A DNA stretch of 64,000 nucleotides from Echria macrotheca (Eukaryota > Ascomycota > Sordariomycetes > Sordariales > Schizotheciaceae), in contig MU839832.1 of assembly GCA_030411725.1 (NCBI GenBank), positions 992,001-1,056,000 of the forward strand, in the 5' to 3' direction. This document shows positions 22,006 through 34,068 of this stretch, one piece after another. Each line of letters begins with the position of its first letter. Position 1 is the stretch's first letter. A program made the translations under genes and the position numbers. The notes under the pieces are model-generated. The model was not told the DNA's origin. It saw nothing but the letters and a program-made list of their open reading frames with translations, and did not search any database.

Positions 22006-24515
22006 ATGGAGGCGTCGGAATTTGACGACGATGTGTTCGACGACCTCGACGAGTCGGAGCTTGAGGCGCTCGAACATCCCGCCAAGCGCGTGAAAAAAGA
22101 ACATGCAGAAACATCCGTGCAGGCCCCGGATTCGATCCATCTGGAGCTTGCGGAACGGCTCCTGAAAGACAAGTTCCAGTACAAGTCCTTTCGACACGAA
22201 CAAGCAGGTGCCATTCAGGCCATCCTTGCCGGCGAGAATGTCCTGGTTATCTTCCCGACCGGGGCTGGAAAGAGTCTATGCTACCAGGTATTCCGTACGG
22301 ATCTTGACTGACGGTGACTTGGCTGATCCTGGCAACAGATTCCTGCCATCGCCTTCCCAGAGCTGGACAAGTCGAGCGGCGAGCGAACGCCCGAAAATGG
22401 AGGTGTCACTCTCGTCGTGTCTCCCTTGATCGCGTTGATGAAAGACCAAGTCGACGCTCTTCGGCGGCGCGGGATCCCGGCAGACAGCATCGACTCGAGC
22501 AAGAAGTGGGAGGAGCTCCAAGTCATATACCAAAGATTGCGCAACTCGGAGCTTCGTTTGCTATACTGCGCTCCGGAGAGACTGAACAATGAAGGCTTTG
22601 TCGAGACCATCAAAAACGTTGCTGGGGGTATCCGTCTGCTCGCCGTGGACGAAGCTCACTGCGTGTCAGAGGCAAGGCCGATCCCGTAGTGCAGACCAGT
22701 GCGCGAGGCTAACAAGTCTTCAGTGGGGTCACTCGTTCCGGCCCGACTACTTGAAAGGTGTGCCTGGTATGCTCCGGCATGGTAATATTTCCAGCTGACC
22801 TTCCACGATAGTTGCAAGGTTTGCCGAAGAGATCAAAGCTGAGCGGGTAATATGCCTGACGGCTACGGCTACCCCCAAAGTCGCGGACGATATTGGCGAA
22901 GCTTTCAAGATCAAACCGTCGTGTGTCTTTCGGACTTCACCATATCGGCCAAAGTAAGTCACCGGGTCCAGTTCGCTCCAATGCTGACGTTTTCTAGCCT
23001 GGAGCTTCTTGCCCAGACGGTCAACGGGTCCTTTGATGGCGGCACTAGAGGTTTCGAACGATTCTCCGCCATGGTTTTTGGAGAAGAACCCGACGAGTCC
23101 TTCGTGACGGAAAGCGATGCGCGGTTTGAGGCCCTGTTTGCCTTTCTCCGTGCCAACCCCGGCCCCACGCTCGTCTATGTCGCACTTCAACAGCAAGCAG
23201 TAAACAATGCCAAGGCCCTTAAAAAGCAAGGGTTCAACGCTGCGCCGTTCCACGCAGGCATGAAGACTGAGGAAAAGCAAGCTATCCAGGATGACTTCAT
23301 GTCATCAAAAATTGAAATTGTGGGTACCCGCCTCGCCGAGCACATGTAGATGCTGACTTTACAGGTATGCGCAACTATCGCGTTCGGCATGGGCATCGAC
23401 AAGCCGGACATTCGAAATGTTGTGCACTGGGATCTTTCTAACACGGTAGAAGAATATAGCCAGCAGATCGGGCGTGCCGGTCGTGACGGCAAACCTAGCA
23501 AATGCATGTTTTATCTCGCCCCGTCTGCGTTCTATCTCCGCGAGCTGTTTGCTCGAGGAGATTTGCCATCCAAACAGTCACTTCGACGATTGCTCGTGGA
23601 CATATTCGATTCTGCGGCCGGGGTCCCTGTCGGCCAAACGTTCAAAGTCATCCACTATAAACAAGGGAGGGAGTTCGACATCCGCCCCAGCCCCCTGAGT
23701 GTTATATACGCCACGCTCGAACTCCATTTCGGGCTTTTCCGCGCCACGACCCCGGAATACTCGACATACAAGTTCGAAGCCTGTTCTTCTTACTATCCGG
23801 TGGTGAAGAGTGACAGGAGCGCTGAGGCCAAGGCAATCTTGAAGGGCGCCAAGAAGTCGGGAAAGCTGCAGGAGCTTGATGTCAACCAGGTCGCAAAATC
23901 AGGAGGTATCAGTCGGATCGACATGATCAAGAAGCTCACCGATTTCAACGATCGGGGTCACATTCGTCTCCAGCCCAGTGGCGTTCAGCAGAAATATATC
24001 GTACTGAAGAAGCTCCCCCAGACAAAGGCTGAGATTGATTCCGTTCTAGAAAAACTCTACACTGATCTGCAGGGCCGGGAGAGCGATGCCTTGCAGCGCG
24101 GTCGTGAGGTCATGGGTTTGATTACCGGCCCCAAGTGTTTTGCCCTCGCCCTGGCGGAGCATTTTGGCATGACGCTTCCGGACGGAAAGGCAAAGTGCGG
24201 GCATTGCACATTCTGCATCACAGGGAGGCGAGTCCTACCACCGTTCCGGCCGTTGACTAAGACGACCAAAGCTTCAATCGCGCAGGTGTTGAGGGCGACA
24301 CCTATACGAGACGACCCGAGATTTCTCGCCCGGCTAGCCTTCGGCATTAAAAGCCCCAGGATAACCCAACTGAAGCTGGACAAGCACACTGTCTTTCGGT
24401 CTCTGGCGCATCACGATTTCGAGGTATGCTACCCGGTGTTGTGGAAGTCTGTGCTGACAGTCCATAGGCTCTGTTGAGAGAGTTCACCAAAGTCTGCGAC
24501 AACACGGCTATGTGA
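22006..24515 (+). CDS. RecQ-family DNA helicase, 739 aa, seven exons
   Basis: ATP-dependent 3'-5' DNA helicase for recombination and replication-fork repair. Exons: 22006-22287, 22339-22671, 22724-22757, 22812-22953, 22998-23319, 23365-24423, 24468-24515 (sum 2220 nt, in frame). Motif I is FPTGAGKSLCYQ (Lys89), motif II VDEAHC (Asp198), the RecQ-specific loop HCVSEWGHSFRPDYLK spans exons 2-3, motif III is CLTATATPKV, and motif VI QQIGRAGRDG. A RecQ-type zinc-binding subdomain has four Cys: KCFALALAEHFG then AKCGHCTFC. It ends soon after, with no HRDC domain, so it is shorter than Sgs1/BLM/QDE-3 and closer to RECQL1-type size. The N-terminus is acidic. Intron 2 has a GC donor. Confidence 0.93.
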
Positions 24516-25377
24516 TGGTGTTTTTGCTGTTGTCCGAAGGGTTTCAGCGGAGCTGAGGAGTTTATTCGGGGTTATGCACTGGCGTGGATATGCACTGGTG
24601 TGAATCTACATGTATAACAATAATCTTGTCGCCCGGATTGATGTAGCCGTCAGTCGACAACGTCGATGATGATGGCCTTTTGGAAGGGCCGTTCATGACC
24701 CTTTTGATCAAAACGTACCGACAGCCCCTGCACGGCGACCCGATTAAAATGACGGTGCGTGCCATTAGAATGACCGTGTCTAACCCGTTTTGGATGAGGC
24801 ATACGGTGGACGCGCAAAGGCCTATGTGACGGCTTCCACAGAGCCAACAAGTCGTGCCATCGCCAGCAAGCCTACCTATCTACCTCCTTTATTACCTACC
24901 TGCCTACCTACCTGCTATTTTCCTACCTCTTTTTCTGTTATTTTGAGGCCTACGTATGTAATGCGAACAGCACCCCGCATCACGTGACCTACCTACCGCT
25001 TGCGCGTGTAGTCTGTTACTTGTGATGCCCTCGACCTTCACCACCTGTTTCCTCAGACTTGTAAAATCTGGATCCTGCGTACTGGAATAACTCTACTGCA
25101 GAAGAATTAATTCATTAGATTATCTACCTACTTATTAACCTGAACTTCGGAATGCTGTGTTTGAAAGCTTGGTGGTTTGTGAGCCCACGCCAAAAGCGGT
25201 TAGACACCGTCATTTTAATCGGGTCGCCGGCGACGTAGTCGGCCGAGGCAGGAGCACCCAGATAAGATAGAAGGCACGCACGCACCACAGGGCCTGTATT
25301 TATAGCCAGCCACCAGGCCTCATCCTCCTCTTCCACAAATCAACCTTCCTTACCTAGTCTTTCAGGCCGTTCTCGAG
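24516..25377. other. Intergenic with an inverted gene-fragment repeat and ACCT-rich DNA
   Basis: Two copies of a 25-bp sequence lie in opposite orientation at 24733-24757 and 25205-25229. Both encode GDPIKMTV in frames that continue to SNPFW or SNRFW. An ACCT-rich, microsatellite-like tract runs at about 24870-24925 and again near 24988. The last 60 bases are CT-rich and lead into the DUF3669 gene. Confidence 0.6.
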
Positions 25378-26442
25378 ATGCCGTACCAGAAAATTGGATT
25401 CGGACAATGTGGGCTGGTTTTTACGAAACCTGGAAGTGCACATGTGGTCAAGATCGCTCGTCCCTATTTCTGGGATGCACTTTGGGAGGATTTCCTCTCA
25501 CATTTACGACTTTTCAAGGCTCTTTCTCTCCACAGTGACACTCAGTGTCATATCCCACGCGTCTACTCATACGTCAATAAAGACAACACAGCATGGTGGG
25601 ACGCGAATACCGCATTGCTTCCTCCCAACTCGGACTTCCCTCTCCCGTCTCAAGCCCTGATCACAGAACGCATTCTTCCTCTACCAAAAATCATCCGCCA
25701 TGCCCTGATCGACAAGTTCTGTCCAGCGGCACTACGGGAGTCTGCGAAAGCTAACCCTCTAAATAACGACTGTCTGGCCCGTATGTACCTTGGTCGTCGT
25801 CGAACCCCTAACGCTCCACCTACGCCCAACTTCTCTCTACGAAACTTCAATTTCTGTCTTGATCAAATGCTCGAACTCGAACTTCCGGTGGAGGATTATG
25901 CAAGAGAAATGGCTGCGTGTCTTGCTATCATTCATTGGCATGCTCGTATGGACGGCTACGACATTGAGTTTGTCCTGGGAAGCGATGCTGAGCTTTCTTA
26001 CACCACCAACGTCACCGAGTCACTCGGAATGGATGTCAAGCAGCTTGAGGAGCTACCGAAGCACACCGATATTGAGGTTTTACAGCGTCTGAACTTCCAG
26101 AGACGGGCGGTTCGTCTCTGGGTTCTGGATTTCAACCTCTGCACCAGATTCCCTACGGATGATGCCTTCTTCCTCGAGCATGAGGAAGAGATTATCCATC
26201 AGCTCGTCCTAGCGTTCTTTGAGAATGACCCCTACTATCCCTTACCGCTGATGGAAATGAATGTGGACAGGGAACTCTGGTCTATTTTCCGACAGGAGTA
26301 TGAGAGGAAAGCGGCGGAAATCCTCCATGCAACAGAGGCTCTTCAACATCTCCCGCGGAAGTTCCTGAATGCCTGCGTGGAGAGGGAGCAGAAGAAGCTG
26401 GAGAAGGGGCTAGGGCATGGGCATCGAGACTTCAAAGGATAA
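25378..26442 (+). CDS. DUF3669-domain protein, 354 aa
   Basis: Single exon, ATG in a good context (GAGATGCC). It begins with a degenerate kinase-like nucleotide loop (KIGFGQCGLVF) and strand (HVVKIARP). The DUF3669 blocks follow: FSLRNFNFCLDQMLELELP, YAREMAACLAIIHWHARMDG and IEFVLGSD, then VRLWVLDFNLCTRF in the position of a catalytic DFG-like loop. The family is fungal, resembles a protein-kinase or aminoglycoside-phosphotransferase fold, and lacks a characterised activity. The HRD-type catalytic triad is not evident, so it may be a pseudo-enzyme. The Lys-rich C-terminus (EREQKKLEKGLGHGH) is disordered. Assignment is from my recall of family motifs. Confidence 0.75.
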   Translation: MPYQKIGFGQCGLVFTKPGSAHVVKIARPYFWDALWEDFLSHLRLFKALSLHSDTQCHIPRVYSYVNKDNTAWWDANTALLPPNSDFPLPSQALITERILPLPKIIRHALIDKFCPAALRESAKANPLNNDCLARMYLGRRRTPNAPPTPNFSLRNFNFCLDQMLELELPVEDYAREMAACLAIIHWHARMDGYDIEFVLGSDAELSYTTNVTESLGMDVKQLEELPKHTDIEVLQRLNFQRRAVRLWVLDFNLCTRFPTDDAFFLEHEEEIIHQLVLAFFENDPYYPLPLMEMNVDRELWSIFRQEYERKAAEILHATEALQHLPRKFLNACVEREQKKLEKGLGHGHRDFKG

Positions 26443-26700
26443 AGTATGGTGGATGTGAGGGCGCAGAGGGATGTGGTGAGGGTGTCGATTTCGGCGTGGA
26501 GGGCCGATGGGTCGGATGCGGACAGCGAGCGGGCGTGCAGGGTGGATAGGGTGGATAGGGTGGTCAGGGTCGTGGAGAGGTTGGACAGGGAGGTGCGGAC
26601 TACAAGTAGCTCATAGCCGGCAGGATTCTTCCAGCCAAAGCGACATCGTGAAAGGCATTCGCCGAATTCAGGAGCGGATGGTTGATTCTTTGCTGTGGCT

Positions 26701-29487
26701 ATGCTGTGTCCATGTGGGGGTTGCTGTGCGAAAGCGTATCATTGGCTGCAGAAGAAACTGGCGATCACGCGAGCGCGGCCCGTGAAGAAGCTGAAGGAGA
26801 AACGGAACCATCAACGCCAACGCGATACCTACGGCAGATGCCCACTATTTTCCTCGCAATCTGGGCCAACCGCGATCATCAATATGCTGCTGCCGGACTT
26901 GTTGCAAAAGTGGCTCCCCGAGAAGCACCAGATCAAGTACCCTATTGTGGTGTGCGGGCGAGCCGCTGAACAGTCGGCCCTTGTGCACTGGGTCAGGGAC
27001 CATGACAAATTCATCGTGCGCAGTTCGCAACAGACAGAGGCTTGGGATGGTAGGTTTTCCTGTCTGTTTCCCTATTCCGTGAAGGCTGACTTCCTTTGCC
27101 AAGACCCAATCTTGACAACTGACGATTCGTCCCTCCTCTTCGTCCTCAGCACGTCCGATCCCTCCGTCGAAGAATCCATCCTCCTACTTCATCGTTGCGT
27201 CAGGCTGCTATATGAGCATGGAGGCAGGGCCGTCTTCTTGGTCATCACACAAGATGATCTTGATATTCCGCAACGAACTCGATGGGTAGCGGACTTGACG
27301 GCCCGTCTCGAGATGGAAATGAGCAGATATCAGGATGACTTTCCGTGGTGGATCTTGGACCCGGTAACTATGCATGGTGCCGACTCCGGAGCAGCGAGAG
27401 CTCTGCTGCTGGGATCAATGGCAGAGCTACTCAGGGGGACGACTCCAGTGCGTCCGTCAGGGTGGGAAACGCGAGTTGCACTCTCTGATGGGATTCCCGG
27501 ATGGAACCCCCCTGACAACGTTGGAAATATTCCAGGGGATGCAACAAACATGGCTAACTGGTGGAACAATTTCTTGACCGCAAGTATCAGGCCGTGGACG
27601 CACCTAGACTATCTTCGAGCGGTGTTTCTCATGCTCATGCAACCAGAGAACAGGCGCAAGGGCTTGCTTGAGCTCGCGGCAGACTTTGCCGCGAAACTGT
27701 TCGCTTTCAAGCAGAGACAGGTTCCCTTCGCCGTGCAGCCAGAATCGAGGTATGTCTGCGAGGACAAGAGTTTCGTGCCGAGCTGACTCTACAGAACCCT
27801 CACGGTGTTCTGGGTATACCACGTCGACCTCGCCATAAAATCCAGTCAGGCACAGACGGGACTTTCCGTGAACGAGTTCGATAAAATCGTCAAGCATATG
27901 CCAGAGCTTTTGTTCGAGGGGCTTCCAACCTTGTACTACAGCTCGGATATGCTGCGTTCAAGATATGCTAAGGACTACTGGATGCTGCCAGACCTTCGCG
28001 CCCTGACCGAGCTACCCGCTGTCCCAGATTGCAATCTCGGACGGCGGTTGATGGCGAAACAAAATGGTGACCCGGAGCGCATTCTACGACTTGCATTCAC
28101 TATTGTCCAACAGTCCATGGAGCCTCGGGTGAGTCGGCAGCGGAGCTGGTTCATCAACCTAGGCTTCGCCTCACTCCAGCAACAGACAATCCGGCTCCGA
28201 ACTTTGGATCCATCAATCCCTCCTTACTCCCTGACGCATGCGTACTTTTTCGTTCGCCTGGTTAGTGTCGCCTTCTCGATACTGTCCTGTCCAGACCCCC
28301 GGATGACTAGGGAGGCCCATTTGTGCTACCCAGCATTCCGAGACTATTTCCACATCACCCCGACCGCATGGATGAAGTATTACAGTAGGAAGACATGGTT
28401 CAGTCTGGAGGCGCGCGTGGAATTTGTGCCTCCAGATCTGCGACCATTTGAGGCTGAGTTGCCGCCACCTCACAGGGCACCTGAGGGGGAATTCACTTGT
28501 TCGGAGAAGTTCAATATGCCCACGGACTCGTCTCTAGGCGGCCGCACTCTGACCGAGGACAAGCTCGACATGGCCGAAGATGAGCCCGATACATCCGAGG
28601 ACCTTGGAATCAAGGTCGAGTTAGATCAGCCTAAGGGTTTCGAGCTCTATTATCACCATGCCCTGATTCCTGAGCTTCCCTCGACCGAAATCCTGCAGCT
28701 TCGCCTATCCATACTCCTGGAAGAAGCAAAAGTCTTATCCGATCCAGTTCTCGCCACCGACATAAGCAATCGTGAATACTCGGACGCAAAAACACATGCC
28801 GCCCTTATCTTCTACCTGTTTCAGAACCTAGCGCAACCTGGCTCCGTTGCCACGTCTCAGGCCAAGATGGACAGTCTTGCGACCTACTCAAAGTCCGAAA
28901 TCTCCTTCTGGACCGACCAAGTGCTCGACGCGATTTCATCTACCACCCTCCCCACGTCTACCCTCGCTCCGGGCCAGACACTCTATGGGATCTCGTTCCG
29001 CGCACAACACCGCGATGAGCATGGGAAGTGGCACAGATACCACAACTGTCCCTGCCACGTCGACGTCGAAATGGTGCCACTCACCGGCCCGTCTCCCGTC
29101 GAGTATCCACACAACTATCCCTACGACCACCCCCCGCAGCACGTCCACATGTGTATATGTCACAAGGGCGAGGAGCTGGACCACGATGCGTTTGCGCGCC
29201 TGTGCGCCAGGCAGTATGAGCTTACTGAGGAGTGGGAGAAGCAAATGGCCGGCATCAGGGAGCGGCCGGCTTCTTTGTCCGGAAACGCGTGGGAGGATTT
29301 CATGCGGTTCAATCCACACCTGGCTTGGAGGTGGCTCTATCTGGTGGAAAAGTTGAGAGGGCGGGATGGGGTGTTTCTGCGGGTAGTGATGAAAACCGGA
29401 GTGAACCAATACGCGAGTGAGCAGAATGCAACCTGGAAGTTCAATAGGAGGCTTTCCGACGACTTGGCTGGTTGTAGCGATATCTGA
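26701..29487 (+). CDS. Unrecognised 913-aa protein with a Cys/His-rich C-terminal module
   Basis: Two exons (26701-27749 and 27795-29487) around a 45-nt intron with donor GTATGT, branch GCTGAC and acceptor TACAG; frame is kept through QPESRTLTVFWVYH. The first ATG follows a stop-free GTG start that I discount. The N-terminus is Cys-rich (MLCPCGGCCAKAYHW), then basic. Residues about 75-180 alternate hydrophobic strands in a pattern like a P-loop GTPase (PIVVCGRAAEQSALVHWV, SLLFVLSTSDPSVEESIL, VFLVITQDDLD), but the Walker lysine and NKxD are missing. The C-terminal third has RYHNCPCHVDVEMV and HVHMCICHKGEELDHD, two close Cys/His clusters that could hold a zinc ion. I cannot name a family. Length and intron support a real gene. 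Confidence 0.8.
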
Positions 29488-30390
29488 CAATGCAAAGTCC
29501 CTCAATAGCGGCGGCGAAATCGAATTTTGTGCCTTGTCTTCCCTGCTTTGCGGTCTTGTGGGTTGTCTGTCGTCGGTTTGGTCTGACCGTCTTCTTATTT
29601 GGCTCTGCGTTTAGACGCAGCAACCGGGGTCATCTTTCACCACTCGGGACCTTATACCATCATTCAGAGTTTTCATCTGATAACCTATGGATAAAATATC
29701 AGAACATCATATTAGGCACACAATTCATTGTGGCAGACTGAGGCAATTCAACATTTAGTCGCATTTGAGTCGACGAGTCTCGGAGAAAACCGGCGTAAGA
29801 CCAGTCCACACAAGAATATTCCCGAGACACAATTTCTACCTCTTCTGAGGGAGGAACCTTTTCCCCTCCCCTGTTTACTTCCACCGTTTTGGAACCACAT
29901 CCACGAAAATGAAACTCACCAGAGCCAATGACTCTGTACCGGCAGCCTTTCATAACGACTCTCCGACAGCAAATTTTCCAAGAGGGAAGGAACTTTTAGG
30001 GTCCACCGCCTACCTTCTCCGTCTTTGTCCTTCTCACCACAATATTTTGCAGCCGAGATAATCTTCCTCAATCATACTCGGCGCATCAAAGCATTCACCA
30101 GGTACCCACCACAACTGCCTCGCTACAAACCATCCACATCCATTTCTCCCAACCCAAATTCCCACTCCCCATTTCTCATTTCCCACTCTCCACCTCCACT
30201 CTTCCCCTTCCACTCCCCCAAACCACCTTCGTAACCCACACCACTCCAATCTCCACCTCTAGCCTTCCACAAGCAACCTCTCCCCCTCTTGATACGTCTC
30301 AACTGACAATTGCATCTTAGCAACGCTTCCCTAATTCTTGATCAATAATCGCGCGACTTTTCCTTCCTATCAATCACTACACCGATCTTG
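29488..30390. promoter_or_regulatory. Intergenic; upstream region of PIF1-type helicase gene
   Basis: No gene seen. From about 30110 to 30390 the plus strand is strongly C/T/A-rich (CCCACTCTCCACCTCC-type), typical of a fungal 5' leader, ending at the ATG at 30391. Confidence 0.5.
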
Positions 30391-32951
30391 ATGACGATGA
30401 CGCCCTCTTCGACCGCGGCCTCCTCGGCCAAGAGACGGCCGGCTGCCGTCGAAGTGGTGCCAGGCTGGAGCTACAAGAGGATGAAGATCGATAATCCCTG
30501 GGAGAGGGCCATAGTGATCGAGGACGACGAGCCCGACCTGGAGGTGATTGATCGTGTCGACTGGGACAACAACTTCGGCGACACAAGCGGTGGTGCGCAG
30601 ACTTTCTTCTACAATAACCTGGGCAGATCGAACGATTACGACACCATGCCGACGAAAATCCGCGCAGAGCACCAACCTAAGCGACCGGCCTGCGGAGCCG
30701 TTCGAGGCCCATTGCCGATCTGGCAGCAGCCTACGCCTCCTGCAACGCGCGCGGTATGATATTACAAAAGCTCGTTGTTCTCCATGCTAACAAGCGTCAA
30801 CAGTCGCGTACCGATGCAATCAAGGATCACAGAGGTTTGCCATTGTCGCCTGCCGCCCTCGAAATGGCTACCGAGTACTGGAACTGCCAGCGCGAGTATG
30901 AACTCTGCCCTCTCGACGCCGAAGACCAGATATATGGCCCGCAGCAACAATCCGATCCTCTCCTGCGTCAAGCTAGGTTCCGAAGGGAGTACACACGTTT
31001 GATTTTCGGTCTGGACGTTTTGCCTCCTGGCGCGCGTACCTTTGAGCCACCGTACATTGCCGCGGCCCGTGATAGCACTTCTCGCGACAATGGACCAGCT
31101 CGATCAGCCCCCAATTCAGCCGCTCATATACTGCCATCGCTGAAGCCGTCCCCGATGGCAAGACCCGCACCGTCTCAGTTCCCCTCTGCTCAACCCACAG
31201 AACACGCGCTCCCGTCTCAGTTCTCCTCTGCTCAACACACAACAAACGCGCTCGTGTCCACCGCCCGTAGCGCGCTTGCTTTCTCGGATTGGTCACAGGC
31301 TCCGCACACACAGGCGACGCCCGCGGACACCGAACTGCTGCAGCTTAGCGACGAGCAATCTCAGATCGTCAAGCTCGCCGAGAGCGGCCAAAACATCTTC
31401 TTCACGGGCTCGGCCGGAACAGGCAAATCGACTGTGTTGCACGCCATCAGAAAGCGGCTTGAGGACCTGGGAAAGAATGTTGCGGTCATGGCCCCCACCG
31501 GCAAAGTCGCTCTGGCAATCAACGGCACTACCACCTGGACATACTGTGGCTGGACTCCCGACGCATACAAGCGAACGCTCGAACAGCTCCGCAGATCGGC
31601 TGGCAGCCGCCATATCAGGAGCAGATTCGAAAAGACCGATGTGATCATCATCGACGAAATCAGCATGGTCGAGAATCTGCACTTTGAGCGCATGAACGCG
31701 GTCATCAAACACGGCCGCAAAACTCCAAAGCTTCCCTTTGGCGGTCTCCAGGTCATTGTCACGGGGGATTTCTGCCAGCTCCCGCCGGTCAAACCTTTCA
31801 GTCATTGCATGAAATGCGGACAAGAGATGAAGATGAATTATCTCTCCAAAGAGACTGGCTACGTGTGCCCCAAGGCATGCCAGGAGCCGTACAAGGATAG
31901 CGACAAGTGGGCGTTCAAGAGCGCGGCGTGGAAGGAGTGCAATTTTGTGAACGTCCTTCTCACAGCCATCCATCGGCAGCATGATGCATGCTTCATTTCA
32001 CTGCTTCAAAAGTGTCGCATGGGCATCCAGCTACACCAGGAGGAGATTGACCTGCTGATAGATCATCCCTGCGACACCACGAATGCCGTCAAGCTGTTTG
32101 CGACGCGCGAAGAGGTCCGAAAGGTCAACCAGGAGGAGTACGACCGCCTCTACACGATCGAGCATCGTTACCACGCCTACGACGATTTCTATTGGGAGCG
32201 CGATGCCCATCCTAATCTCGGAAGCAAAGCCACGCGGAGCAAGGACGACTGCCTCAACGCGCTGAGCGACCATCGATTCGACCCCAACGTCTGGCTGAAG
32301 GAGGGTATGCTCGTCGTCCTCCTGGTCAACCTCGACCTTTCCCAAGGCCTGTGCAACGGCAGCCAGGGAGTCATTGTCGGCTTCCAGCCGTACGATCCGA
32401 AGGACCTGCCCCGCCGCGGCAGCAAGGGTACTGGTTCCCGGGACTTCTTGGGAGGCATGCTCGGCGCGCACGGCGCTATCAAGGACGACCACGTCAACCG
32501 TTTCTGTCGCTACCAGATCGACACGGGCCGGGTTCCGCTCGAGTGGCCCATCGTCAAGTTCCACAACGGCGTGACGGCTACTATTTTCCCGGAGTGCCAG
32601 GTCAATGAGATTGGGGATGTGAAGCCGTACTCGCTCCTCTGCCGCACCCAGATGCCGCTGGCTCCTGCTTGGGCGCTGAGTATTCATCGGTCCCAGGGCA
32701 TGACGCTCGATCGGGTCATTGTCGATCTGTCCCGCATATTCGAGGAGGGTCAGATGTACGTGGCACTGTCTAGAGCGACGTCGCTCGAGGGGCTGCGGAT
32801 TGAGGGGGATCCGTCCAAGCTGAGTCGGATTGGGGAGATTAATGGGGAGGTGCAGCAGTTTCTTTGGGACACTTTTCCGTCTGAGCTGGAGGAAGTTCCG
32901 TCTGGACAGGAGGAAGCTCTGTCTGAGCAGGAGGAAGCTGCGTATATGTGA
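30391..32951 (+). CDS. PIF1-type ATP-dependent DNA helicase, 836 aa
   Basis: Superfamily 1B 5'-3' DNA helicase of the PIF1/RRM3 group. Exon 1 is 30391-30753 and exon 2 30804-32951; the 50-nt intron has donor GTATGA, branch GCTAAC and acceptor AACAG. Residues 1-300 are disordered, with an SAKRRP basic start and a QFPSAQ/QFSSAQ repeat. The core starts at LSDEQSQIVKLAESGQNIFF, with Walker A GSAGTGKST at 323-331 and Walker B IIIDEISMV (Asp405). Motif III is VIVTGDFCQLPPV, followed by an unusual Cys insertion. Late motifs are AWALSIHRSQGMTLDRV and MYVALSRATSLEGL. The tail has three QEEA/LEEV-type acidic repeats. It is not inside a Helitron: no Rep domain or Helitron ends were seen. It could act in nucleus or mitochondrion; I see no clear presequence. 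Confidence 0.93.
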
Positions 32952-34068
32952 GCGGCGGTGACGGGAACATTCGGCGACAGTTTTGGCGGTGGTATACGAG
33001 GTTGACGGCGGTTCACGGTTTCCTGCATTCATCTCCTTTCTTTCCAGCATTACAACCAGCGATGCCCAGCGATGTTTTCGGCAGTGGATGGATCTGAACT
33101 CCATTTTCACATTTTCGCGGACGAACAAGAGTTGTTCGATCCGCAGTTTTCGAGCAGAGTCTTTTCATTTTCCCCAATTCCTCTTTCATCGAGTCTATTT
33201 TCCCGAGCTCGTCTCCGGCCCATATCGGACGCATACCATCTCACATTAGATCCAGCATTTTGCTCTCTGTTCTCTTCTTTCATTTAGACTTTTCCCGTTT
33301 GGGCCTCATCAGATCATCACCTTTTGTCATACCGGTCTTTAGTCTATATAGAGTCATTAATGGGACATCAATGGGACGAGGCTGACTTCTGGGATCTCTT
33401 ATCTGCGTCGGATATGCAGTTCTCTTTCATCACGACAGATACTCACCTCGACAGACAAGGATACAGTGTTCAGTCAGAGTCTATACCGGGTTCCTGATAA
33501 TGGAGGATGGTCTTGGCACTGGTAATGACATAAATGGATCATGCACAGCAGTTTTTTCCTAGCTAGTCCGACAATGAAACTTTCTTGGTGCGTGAATGAG
33601 GCTTCCAGTGATTGAGATGCCAAATGCGGCCGATTGTTGATTCCCCTTATTGGCCAGGGTTAGCGTGTCACCAGAGATAAAGGGGCGGATCCCACACTCG
33701 AGTTTGGACACCCCACACTTCTGTGGGAATCTGGGTTCTCTACAGGGAATAAATTGTGTGTCAATTGTGGTAGTACTGTCCCCGCCGGAGCTGGACCAGG
33801 TTATCTATCTATATCTATTCTGTTCCTTTGTTTCTGAATGCCTTCATCTTCCTGACTGAGTTACCATTAACTCAGTTGTCTGCAAGTAAACAAAGAGTCT
33901 AAGACGTCTTGCACAGACCAGAATCACTGGCAGCCTTTACCCGTCAGGGTGCCTGAATCGCCACACATTCTACCTACTATAGAAGCAGCCAGCCAGAATG
34001 GGAGGTATCGCCACTCATGCAACCTCTGCCCCTACCTGTACCCAGTCACACTAACAGGCTCCAGACAT
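32952..34068. other. Intergenic, no supported gene
   Basis: 3' flanks of two convergent genes (helicase and P450). The T-rich sequence is compatible with terminators. No ORF with a domain was seen. Confidence 0.5.

Noticed and set aside
24870..25000. Telomeric or subtelomeric repeat
   Set aside because: ACCT-type tract is not TTAGGG and is short and irregular.
30391..32951. Helitron origin for the PIF1-type helicase
   Set aside because: No Rep/HUH endonuclease, no CTRR/hairpin end and a normal spliceosomal intron near the start.
31293..33128. Long minus ORFs (229 and 365 aa) antisense to the PIF1-type helicase
   Set aside because: Complement of a conserved helicase with motifs in order on plus; the antisense frames lack domains.
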